A stretch of 64,000 nucleotides of DNA, taken from positions 124,001 through 188,000 of the forward strand of contig CAJQUW010008748.1 in the NCBI GenBank assembly GCA_907163375.1, read 5' to 3'. Below are positions 48,701 to 58,462 of this stretch, in pieces (the stretch's first letter is position 1; each line of letters begins with the position of its first letter). The notes under the pieces are model-generated. The model was not told where the DNA came from. It was given only the letters and a program-made list of their open reading frames with translations, and made no database searches. The stretch is from Prostheceraeus crozeri (lineage: Eukaryota > Platyhelminthes > Polycladida > Euryleptidae). The position numbers were made by a program, and so were the translations under genes.

Positions 48701-50290
48701 CTTTCCGGTTCGATTCTCCCTTGAAACGTTTGATAAATTATCGGATAAGAAGATGAATGTTTTGAGCGAGGATAAGAGATATCCTACAAGTGACTTGTAT
48801 TCATTCTGTGACGATCTTTCGCCAACTTTCCTTTCATGATCCTTCGAGGAAACCTTTTTAAAACATAAAGTGACAAGTATCTGTCTGCAGAGACGAATTT
48901 TGACCAATTTTTGTTGCGAACTTGAAATTCGATGAATAAAGCAGTATGGTATAATGTGGATCAATCTTATTACCGGTGTAAGAAAGTATTGGGAGAATCT
49001 TGACAAAAGTCGGAATTGTCAGAAATTCAACTTGACGTGAAGGACTTGTTAACTTATTCAAATGCTTAGACTAATGATTTTGATCTCATCAGTGGATTAC
49101 TTGTGATTGATTTGATTCACTGCATTTGGTGACTTATTATTTCCACTCATTAAGCTCAGGGCCTTTCACGATTGCTGCCTTCCCACCTTAACACTTTGTT
49201 GTGGCTAGGTTATCAACAGAAATATCCTTCTACTGTCTTTCCGCTGTTTAACTTTTCGATTTAAAGTTTTTCACACAAGTCTTTCACGAGAATCATTCCG
49301 CACGATATACCATCCCACTTCAATGGGCATGCAATTTTAAATTTTACTCTCGAATTCCTTAGTCAAATTCCTCATACTTGGCAACCCTTCTCAGCCTCTC
49401 AGAAATTAAATGCTTCGTGAGATTCGCCAAAATTAAGCTTCTTTTCTATCGTGTCGATCAAAACTAGATGCGGTCATTGGTAGTCTGGTGAGGAATTTGG
49501 ATAATTCATCTAGTAGTTGTTTTTTCGTGCGAACTTCCCTCGTCCGGGAACCATTCAATCGGCAATTGCGAGGAGAATTCCGCCGTGGAGAGCTCCGTAC
49601 TTTTGGATCAAACCGGATCAGACGTGATGCACTAATCCAAGATGGCCGATGGAGACCAAAATGTGCCATCAGCAATTCCCTCGCTTTTGAATTGGAAGCG
49701 CGAACCGATAACCTAAAACATATGGCAACATTATTTGATTTCTTGCAGCATGGCGTTTCATGCTTCAATGTATATTGAAGTTTTCCAAATTCCCTTTAGG
49801 GCAGTTGTCATATAGAGTTTATAACATCAGTGTATCTGGTCTGTGAAGTTACAAAATCTCACCCTATCAGAAGTGAGATGTATATACATGTAATTGCATT
49901 CATTAGAAGGCAACATTATTTACGTAAATTAATGCTTCAATATAACTATTCGGCTTTACCGGAGGTTCCTCGTAAATCGTGGAACCGTAGTCTTCCTCGT
50001 GGAATCGGTGAATAAGACTCATAATACCCTAAACCTCTAATTGTCATGAAACGTTTCCCCTTCCGGGAAAATTAGCATTCAAATGGACTGTTTCTTCATA
50101 AAAATAGGAGTAACATGATTTCTCTCGAAGCAAATGTATTGCAAGAGAATTTGTTTAAATAATGCAGAGATGTGATTCTTCCGGATTTCCGGCTCGCCCC
50201 CTTTGCCTAAGTAGTAATGAAAAGATGCTGTGTAGAAAAAAGTTCGTTTTTATTATAATCCATAAAACTGCATTCGTATAATACAGTTTC
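42719..50290. other. No gene recognised
   Basis: About 7.6 kb. A block at 49433-49778 is GC-richer and open on both strands (111 and 96 codons). The block 48629-49006 is open on both strands too (125 and 64 codons). Neither shows a motif, signal or splice arrangement I can defend. TAGGCCTA at 44560. Confidence 0.35.
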
Positions 50291-50291
50291 A

Positions 50292-50418
50292 ATGGGTGCC
50301 CCCAAAGCTGTCACCGGCGCCCCTCTAGCTTCGATTATGCACTCCTAGCTTTAACCGGTGCTCCCTTGGTTTCTACTGGCGACCCCTTCGCCTTCATCAG
50401 CGCTCCCTTGTCTTCTGC
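50292..50418 (-). repeat. 21-bp degenerate minisatellite, about 6 units
   Basis: On the minus strand the units are of the type ACCAAGGGAGCACCGGTTAAA, with lengths 21, 21, 21, 20 and 21. A 7-residue period (GSPVETK, GAPVKAR) appears in one frame but is broken by stops, so it is probably non-coding. Confidence 0.7.
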
Positions 50419-51236
50419 TAGCTCGCTGAGTTGATAATATTAAAACATCTATATTTTGAATGTGTGTATGTTGAAAATGGAGTTTCCCAAAAATTGCTAT
50501 TGTTGTTAATGGCACCCCTTCCAAATTTTTTCGGCCGCGCCCCATGCTGGCAATCACATCCTTGAATTGGGATTGCGCTTTTAGAGATTTATATGTAACT
50601 ATCGTCTGCTAGTTGGCTTTTGAGCATTTATTCGATTGTGCACGGAGAACTGCATGTCAAAATTACACGGGATCAGAATCAAAAGTGAGCGTAGCTGAAA
50701 CTGAGAATCTTATCCGAATTTCAGGAAGTTTTTCATCCACATCTCTGAATTAGATACAGTATTCTTAGACTTCAAAATGCATAGGAAAATTATATCTCTG
50801 ACGAATAGGGATAATGTAATTTGCGCTCTTTCCGTAGATGAGCAGGACGCCGTGGCATTTCCACATCGCCGATTTGGTGCGTTCTGCAATGGAAACGCAT
50901 TTTATAGGCTAGATTGACAAATCTATGTGTGGGGGGGATCGACCCGGTCCTCGGGGGATTCTTTTACTAATCACACACTTTCTAGTCAACTGTGCCCAAC
51001 GATGCTAGGCTACTATTATTAGCAGTAGATCAGCTTCCATTATGAATCGAACGATTGCATTCTGGGCGAAACTTCTAACCAGCAAAATGATCCAAAAAGT
51101 AGAGATTTTCAAAACACTGCATTTGTCTAGTTTTTCGCCCACATTCTGCAAAATGTTAACTGCAATGCAGGATAGTGAGTGGGCGGAGTACTTTAGCTTA
51201 TGGGCTTAATCAGGGTCTGCTACAAATTTAGTTTTT

Positions 51237-53299
51237 ATGTCGGACGGATATTTTGATATTTCAGAGTCCAAAAAAAACAAATAAATGCACGAGTGATAAT
51301 AATTTTTCGTGTTTCATGTGTATATTGTCGACACAGTACAGTGACGTGCATTCAGGGTAGGCTGAGTGGGCACAGCCTACTCATAAGATTCGCTGAAATA
51401 CGCATCAATATATTTTGGAAGCGAATGGAATGAATCCACTGATAAATGACGATAGTTCATGTCAAAATCAGCTTCTTATTGGCATCATTTCCTAATAATA
51501 GCATAGCATGCGCTTATATTCAACCACATATCTGTGTATTCAGCGCATGAAAGCGGTGAGCGATCTTTATTTTTAGAAGTTGGGCGGAAGAAATTACAAA
51601 CGCTTTTCGCCTGTGCAGCAGCAATAACAAAGATCTTGTCATGAATGTTCGTTCGTTGTTTGTATGCCGAGTATGCATTGTGTTCAGCGCGCTATGTTAC
51701 CACTTGTTGGGGCTGTTCGCTTTTCCGCCCACTGCTCCAAGGTGATGACGCAGCAAGATGTAAACAGTACATGCAGCTGTGGTCTGTTGCGCAGAGGGAT
51801 GTAGGATTGCACTAAACGGTATTGAGAGCATCATTGTCTTTCACGTCTGACGTCGAGTGTCGAGTTCAGTGGAACATGGAAGTGAAAAAGTTGCTTAACA
51901 TCAAATTTTCTTCGCTTCCCTTCAGTGAAAAGATGGACATAATTAATCTTGAAGACATTGCCCCACCTTGAAAATACTTCCTATTTCTACTTCCTATTCC
52001 TATTTTCCTATTTTTGTGAATACTTTCTATTTTTTTGAAAAATTCTATCTAAAGCATGGTATTTCAGGAAAAAAGCTAAATTGTCTCTAAAACATAATCA
52101 CATCATGTATCACATCGGTCTCATTTGTTGTCTGAAAGGCATGATGTTCTTCTGATGCAGGTGTCCAAACATATCGAAGATAAATGTGTCGGACGGACAC
52201 ATTGCAATCAAAAAATGAAGTTCCAGATTAGAATTTTTGTCGAGTTCCATCGTTTAGAAGATTCATTTCTCTTTGAAAAGCTATGATTTTTTTCTCCTGA
52301 ATGTGTAGTAATTAGTGGTAGTAAAATTTGCAATTCAAGAATCATGTCCGTCCGACATATTAAGTGTGAAATATCCTTTAAATTATCAAACTTCTAATTC
52401 TACAGCAACAATCTCATTTAATTTAATTAGCAAGCATCCGACATGGACATAAACAGAATTTGTGAATGTTTATATGGTATGCAACAAGTATTTAGTGTAT
52501 TTATTGAAACTATGATAGTATTTATAAAAGATCGAAGTATGTTTCTATTTTCAAATGCATTATACGGCAGTTGTAGTCTAACATCCAGATTTTAAAATTT
52601 CAATTTTAGATAATATAAGATGTATTGCTTTATGCAATATGGAATAGATAGAATACTCTTGTATTAATGATTGCTACCTTTATTTGGCTAATAATGTCCG
52701 TCCGACATAATAACTTCGATACATCCAAAATGCTAATGACGTATAGCCCGTGATGTTTTGAGCACATTTAAGACTGTAAAATATAAAATTCCGAAAAATA
52801 CGTTGGCCTACATGTATATTTCATTACACGTATCTTGAAAGAGTCCATGAACTGCAAAAACACACTTCATGGTGCCAACTGTTTACAATGGGCTCACAGT
52901 AGCCAGTTACTGCCAATTTCGCTGATGAGGCACGTACATATAGGCCATTAGATTCTGCGGGAGAATCGAAATGTCCGCATGTTTCTACCATGGAGATTTG
53001 GCCACCGTGGATACTTGGCCACAGTCAATTGGTATGAGAGAGTAATCGTGTAGCGTTCCATTGTCACTCTGCCGTGGCTTTTAAGCAGCGCTGGCCTAAT
53101 GATGACGCCAAATAATAGCCTTGTCTGCACAGCGTTGAGATGATTTAGGCTACAATCTTAGATATTTTGCATCAAGTATGATCAACTCTGATCGCCGATG
53201 TGATGCTTCAGATACACAAAATGACTGACAATCATATTGAACGTTTTATGTTTAGCTAATTCTTCAATAACGTCTATGTAGTGAATGTCCGTCAGACAT
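51237..53299. repeat. Dispersed 15-bp near-palindrome, 5-6 copies
   Basis: ATGTCCGTCCGACAT occurs exactly at 52344-52358 and 52694-52708. Variants lie at 51237-51251 (ATGTCGGACGGATAT), 52186-52200 (GTGTCGGACGGACAC), 53285-53299 (ATGTCCGTCAGACAT) and more weakly at 52436-52450. Both orientations occur, because the motif is palindromic except for its centre. I saw no other copies in the window. Confidence 0.75.
51339..51973 (+). mobile_element. 5' end of a ZMYM/hAT-like element (partial)
   Basis: CAGTGACGTGCATTCAGGGT at 51339 has the form of a hAT-type terminus and starts directly after ACACAGTA. At 51876 an ATG opens MEVKKLLNIKFSSLPFSEKM, then DIINLEDIAPP and a stop at 51971. This resembles the short N-terminal exon of ZMYM1-like hAT proteins (…FS.LP.SEK..I..LGRPTP…). 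No downstream exon, catalytic domain or right TIR was found, so the element is truncated or the rest is decayed. Confidence 0.45.
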
Positions 53300-53604
53300 G
53301 AAGAAAAGCAGGAACTCATAGCAATGTCAAGCATGAAGAACTTCATTATGCTACTTTTATTTTTTCACCATCACGCAACTAATTTTGTTACAGACCTAGC
53401 ACTAATTTAGGTATTGGGTAATAGGAGGAGTGCGATTTAGACATGTGAATCATATACCTACACTTGTGTGTGTATTGGCACCGCACGTGTCCTTGTCGTC
53501 TGTCCTTTGAGCAACCGATCCGGTCCGGCTGTGTTTGAAATTGACTATAGCACATGACGTTTTATTTCAAAGCCTTCAATCAGTCCGTTCAGATGCTTTA
53601 AATA

Positions 53605-55427
53605 CAGGGTGCGAGAAAAGTCTTTGCGGATTTTTGATAACTTTATATTTAGTTTTGTTGGCGGTGATTATTTTTACCTTTATTTCTTTTTTTTTTCTTT
53701 TGAACAAACCCATCTAGAAATAAAAAATAAACTTCCATGTACTCCATTGAATTTTAATTCTTCAAAGTAGCTCACGTCATGCTCAATGCACTTCTGAAAA
53801 CGTTTCTGAAATCGTAAAGTCCTCAACGGTAGTAAGAGGGGAGAGGCAATGTTGATTGTCATTCGCTCAATATCTTCCCGCAAAGTCCTGAATGTTCTGT
53901 AAATAAAACCTTGGAGGAATAAAACCAATTGCCGCAGGTGACTGACTCCAAAAAGTCGCAGGGTGTCAAGTCCGGCGATCTTGCTGGCATTCACTAGGGT
54001 CCTCTCTTTCCGTCCAGCGATTGGACAAATGAGTCTCTTCTATTTGACGCGCTGAAAGAGGTACTGGGGGAGGCGCTCCGTCTTCCTGAACAGAAGGGTT
54101 CTTCCAGTGCCCGAGAGAAATAAGGAAAGGACTTGGTTCAACAGAAGTTCAGAATATCTCTTTCCAATCATGGTTTCTGAACTGATATCGTAGAGAAGAA
54201 GTCCGGAATAGCTATACAATACACACGGTGAGGTAGGAGTCTTGCCTGGGTTGGGTCAATTCTAATATTCGGGTTCGTCGTAGTCCAGAAGTGCCACATT
54301 GTGCTTGGTGATGTTGCTATCAACGATGATGCACTCGTCCGAAATGTTAGCTTCGGAGGAAAGAAGGGATCTTTTCTCGATTTTCACCTCATTCATCACA
54401 AAATTGTAAGCGGCGGTCTTTCGTCCCCATCACAAAGAAATTGAGAATATTAGCGGCTTGGTGATGGATGATAAAAATCGGCTTTTAGAACTTTCTTTTC
54501 AGGAAATCAAAGATCCGACATCTCGATATCGCTCTTGTCGATAGTTGAAGGATTTTCAGTGACAGCTTAATTCCTTTTGAGATACCTCTCTCCAGATGCT
54601 GTTATGGGTGCTGTCTATTCTGGGTCGGTCGTGGGACAGGCTGCCGGTTTCAAGAAGTTTGTTCTTCCAATCAAGATTGTTCTCGACGATGGGGTTCCGT
54701 GTTGGGTTTCTCTCTGAATTGACGAGCACTTTCAAGAAGTTTGTTTCTTCCAATACAAAGTGTGAAATACGATGGTTCTATTGTCGAGAATTCCATAACA
54801 ATATCAAATTACTCACATCCATCAGTGTATCGAGTTTATATACACAGTGTATAAAATGTATTGATTAAATTAAAATCTCGTGTAAGATTCAAATGTGAAA
54901 TCTATGCCTGCGTGTAGCAAAAATAGTGGCATATGCTTTTCAAGGCATAACATTTATTAAGGTTAATCTTCCTATGGTTTAGTCCGTCATTAAGATCGAT
55001 CCTCGAAGTTAGATTTTAAATTTGAAATCTATGAAGCTCAGCAAAAAACGAGTGGCATAGCTATTTGAAGCACACTTTTATTGATTTGATTAAAATGAGA
55101 ATCAAATTCGTATTTAGATTCAAATGTGAAATCCATGGAGCTCAGGAAAAACTATTGGATTAGCTTTTTAAAGCATCGAAAAATAATAGACAATGAAATG
55201 CCGAGTTTACAAAACGTATGGAAAGTAATCAATTTAAATTTTGTTGATTGAATGGGGGCATAAAGCTCACTGTGTTAATGCTGAAGACTTGGCAAAACTA
55301 AAGAAAGAGTGACATTAATATCTACAAACGCATTGCCACATATTGGTCACTGAAGAAATGATATTTGATCATTGAATAGCAAAATATAAAGTTGACAAAA
55401 ATCCGCAAGGACTTTTCTCGCACCCTG
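53605..55427 (-). mobile_element. Tc1/mariner-superfamily element with both TIRs, decayed inside
   Basis: 46-bp TIRs 53605-53650 and 55382-55427 start CAGGGTGCGAGAAAAGTC and differ at about 3 positions. TA flanks both ends (53603-53604 and 55428-55429). The 1823-bp element carries the remains of a minus-strand transposase. Confidence 0.9.
53760..54760 (-). pseudogene. Tc1/mariner-superfamily transposase, strongly decayed
   Basis: Reading the minus strand from 54753 downward: NSERNPTRNPIVENN…KLLETGSLSHDRPR matches the helix-turn-helix and linker (…RNPTR…F.ETGSv.drPRsGRP). Then SEANISDECIIVDSNITKHN matches the first-aspartate motif (FSDEC.F..dG.vN.HN). Then SETMIGKRYSELLLNQVLSL matches the (V)TGE.YL.LL..…L stretch. 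Then GRKERTL…SKIAGLDTLRLFG matches R..SPDLTPLDFFLWG. Finally FQKRFQKCIEHDVSYFEEL matches the C-terminal RL..CIE.nG.HFE.L. The order is intact but several stops and frame changes separate the pieces, so the gene is long dead. The family is nearer to SDEC/DFFLWG-type mariner relatives than to the mariner at 12012. Confidence 0.75.
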
Positions 55428-55429
55428 TA

Positions 55430-57090
55430 GTATCATTATTTCAAGTTCCTGATTCTATTTATATCTGATTTTCCATTCTGTCAGTCAGCTCGAGCACAAC
55501 TTGACTTGTCATATTTACTATATAATAGTCTTTGAAAATGCTGAAGACCCTACATAGGATTGCCACTTTCAGCTTTGAGGTTTAGAAATTGATTTCATTG
55601 TTCGTTTAAAAAAACGGGTTCTACGGCCACATTCATAACACACCTCATGTTTAAGTGTGGTTTCGATCAGATTGATACTTTACTGCATATTTTCAATTAC
55701 AATCAATTGATTTTATCTGTTATCGTAGTCACAGGAAATTGGAGTGAACAATATTTGAAGCATGCAGTATTATCAATTCAATTCAAACTTTGCATTTCTA
55801 TGTCATGAAAATGAAACCTTTGAAAATCACGGCTATATCATAAAGGTAGCCGATGCATTGCCTGATGTTGAGAAAGTGATGTGAAGAAATGACGAAAAAT
55901 ACATAATTCAAGTTCAAGATAAATCATTTTAGGCCACGAAATCTCTATTACTGCGACCTCAGAAATTTCGGAGTCTTATAATGAACACTGTTCACCTTGC
56001 TGTTTCTTCTCTTGCTAAGAGGCCATCATCGCATTTCAGCGGCCAGCGATCCGGTCCAAAGATCTTTTTCGGTATTCATTTTATTTTTACATTATCACAT
56101 CACATAGAGACAGCTTGAAGCCGAGCAATGTCGAGATGTAACATTGCTTCGAATCTCTCTACATTTCCTGATGTGCTCAGGTATTGTAAAAAAATCAAAA
56201 GCAAGCTTTTCCTTTGTTATGTTTTTGAAATAATCAAATAAAAGTTCGATTCGTCCGACACTGACTAGGACGTTAATTTAGTCATTGTAATTTGTTCAAT
56301 TTTTTTTGTTTCAAAAAATCCATTGGAGAAATCATACAGACGTATGGGTTAAGTATGATAGGAGTCACTTTCAAGTATTGGCAGAATAAAATTAAAGTAG
56401 GCCTATTTCTAGCATAATTCTGCTTCAAAGTCTTTAGCACTATCTGATTTTTCCTACTGTTCTGTGAAATTTGTATTGAATTCAAGATCGAGACCCTGCC
56501 TTCAAGGATTTTCACGTTTTAGTTAACTATTACACAGCTGTCTACTGTAAGAAAGAAATAATTATTAGCCTATGCTTTAATAAGTGCCTTGGGATGCGCA
56601 TAAAAAGATTCGGTGTGAGAGCGGTTGCGGCTAGCGCACAGTTCTAGTTGTTGAACAATACACAAAACACTATTGTAAGCCAGTGTTTATAAATCAGGTG
56701 CTAAAATCAGTTTTGGAACATTGTTTTAAAATGCAATATTCACTTATCGTGCCTTATGCTAATGTGTATGTTAGACACCGGCACTGAGCGTTATTGCATT
56801 GTTGTTGACCATCGAATTCATCTAAATACCTTCATACCACATGGCCGATTTATAGTCTAATCCACACTCATTCCTTATGTGCTGAATGCTTGGCAAGAAA
56901 GCAGCGTATACCTTCAGTTTCTTCTGTTTAAGTCTTCGGTTTGACCCAGATAAAGATTGAACCAAGATCTCCTCTAATTTTCATATCTGTAAGTTTACAT
57001 TTAAAACAGGCCAATTTTTTAACCCTAGGTATGAATAGGTTTGACATGATATCTCGTAATCTACTGTTTTGACATTCTACTCTATGAAGT
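55430..57090. other. No gene recognised; possible 5' intron or promoter region of the GPCR
   Basis: About 1.65 kb without a supportable coding region. It directly precedes the splice-acceptor-like site of the GPCR exon. TAGGCCTA at 56398. Confidence 0.35.
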
Positions 57091-57103
57091 GTTTTATTTG
57101 CAG
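57089..57103 (+). promoter_or_regulatory. Putative 3' splice site before the GPCR coding exon
   Basis: GTGTTTTATTTGCAG ends 18 bases before the GPCR start codon. A pyrimidine-rich tract followed by CAG suggests an upstream 5' UTR exon spliced onto this coding exon. The donor is not identified. Confidence 0.45.
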
Positions 57104-57121
57104 ATTTGAGCGGTCATTGCA

Positions 57122-58462
57122 ATGAACCTCACCAATGTCACGGACCAGACAGATGCATTGCCAGAAAGAGATATCTATCTCAAACATGCGCCCCTCTACA
57201 TCTACTCTATGTATCTCATTATCGTGTGGTTGACTATCGGCCTCATCGGAAATACTCTGTCATTTTTCGTATGGATCTCTCCTCGAGTGCGCAAAGAAAA
57301 TTCGTCGGCAGTGTATCTGGCTGCGTTGTCTGTAGCTGACCTCAGTCTTTTGATATGCACGATGATCGTCCATATTCATTACCTATTTAATATATCTCCG
57401 GTATATTTCAGTCCTGGCTTCTGTGAATTTTATACCATACCATATGTTGCAGCTCAGTATATGTCTCCACTGTTGGTTTTGGCATTTACAATTGAACGAT
57501 GGATTGCCATTTGTTTCCCTTTCCGTCGAGATACATTGTGTACAACTCGTAGGGCTTGTCTTGTCGTCGCCTGTCTCGCTTTCTTTACGCTTGCAATTTG
57601 TAGTGTGCATGGAACATTTTTTGTCTATGTAAAAGGTGCGTGTACAGTTCGACATCCCAATAGCATCGTCATGAAAACCTATTCCTTCGTCTCGGAAGTG
57701 TTAATGGGTGGAGGAGTTCCCATATGTACTCTTATCTGCAATATTCTCGTCATATTGGAATTGCGACGGATAGATAAGCGAAACAAATCGATGAGTGTGT
57801 CACTGATGGACCGCAGTGGCTCTCCTAGCCGACCAGGTGGGAATAGTGGAATGAGTGGCGACAGTGGTGGAACTAACTTCAAAGCAACTACAGTTATGCT
57901 TCTGTCAGTATCTTTCTTTCTTATCTTCACCACCTTGCCTGCTGGTTTGGTGTACGCTTTGCAATTCGTCATCCCCCCGGGTCCAACGAATCTGACCGGG
58001 GAGGCATTGAATGTAGAAATGAGCACTAATCCTATATGGATCCGATTCTTTTCACTGGTCTCCGCTAAAGGTGTCATCGATCAGATTACATTATCTCATT
58101 ATGCATGCAATATCTTTATATACCTCTTTACCGGGAAAGTCTTTCGACGTCACCTCCAGCGTCAGCTGCTTCGATTCCGATTTTGGCGTTACATCTGTCG
58201 TGTGTGCTGCTGTGTAAATACGATGCAAACAGATAGTGCCATTGTTTATTCCGCTGTGCGACATTCCTTATATGCTGACCAACCTGTTCGAACAATGGGC
58301 AACGGTACTTCTCGCAATTCAACTGCATTTCCACCTCCTCGGAACTATCGTCGACACAGTGCTCGAAGTTCGGGCAGTACTGGGGCGTCGCTGGATGCGC
58401 CCACGAATAACGGAATTGATGATGTTGGCGCGAAAGGAAATGGAGGTACCTTAGGTGTCTGA
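57122..58462 (+). CDS. Class A (rhodopsin-like) G-protein-coupled receptor, peptide-receptor-like
   Basis: An intact 446-residue plasma membrane receptor in one exon, ATG to TGA. N-terminus with sequons NLT/NVT (residues 2-7). Transmembrane segments at about 27-51 (N44 in GLIGN), 62-86 (D73 in LSVADL), 102-132, 145-168, 188-214 (P200), 256-283 (P273 in FTTLPAG) and 308-337. Disulfide candidates are C101 and C174. The DRY motif is E125-R126-W127, TM4 lacks the usual Trp, and NPxxY is replaced by NIFIY (330-334) followed by LFTGKVFRRHL. The last motif is like the SINFFLYCLTGKKFR form of FMRFamide-, TRH- and GPR139-type receptors. ICL3 (215-255) is Ser/Gly-rich; a cysteine cluster at 359-364 suggests palmitoylation; the tail is Ser/Arg-rich. 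The ligand cannot be assigned. This is probably a neuropeptide receptor of the large invertebrate FMRFa/TRH-like group. Confidence 0.93.
   Translation: MNLTNVTDQTDALPERDIYLKHAPLYIYSMYLIIVWLTIGLIGNTLSFFVWISPRVRKENSSAVYLAALSVADLSLLICTMIVHIHYLFNISPVYFSPGFCEFYTIPYVAAQYMSPLLVLAFTIERWIAICFPFRRDTLCTTRRACLVVACLAFFTLAICSVHGTFFVYVKGACTVRHPNSIVMKTYSFVSEVLMGGGVPICTLICNILVILELRRIDKRNKSMSVSLMDRSGSPSRPGGNSGMSGDSGGTNFKATTVMLLSVSFFLIFTTLPAGLVYALQFVIPPGPTNLTGEALNVEMSTNPIWIRFFSLVSAKGVIDQITLSHYACNIFIYLFTGKVFRRHLQRQLLRFRFWRYICRVCCCVNTMQTDSAIVYSAVRHSLYADQPVRTMGNGTSRNSTAFPPPRNYRRHSARSSGSTGASLDAPTNNGIDDVGAKGNGGTLGV

Noticed and set aside
48629-49006. 125-codon minus-strand frame and 64-codon plus-strand frame
   Set aside because: No domain, signal peptide or splice context; treated as chance.
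49433-49778. Two overlapping 96-111-codon frames on opposite strands in a GC-richer block
   Set aside because: No recognisable motif, and openness on both strands is expected from base composition; I could not choose a strand.
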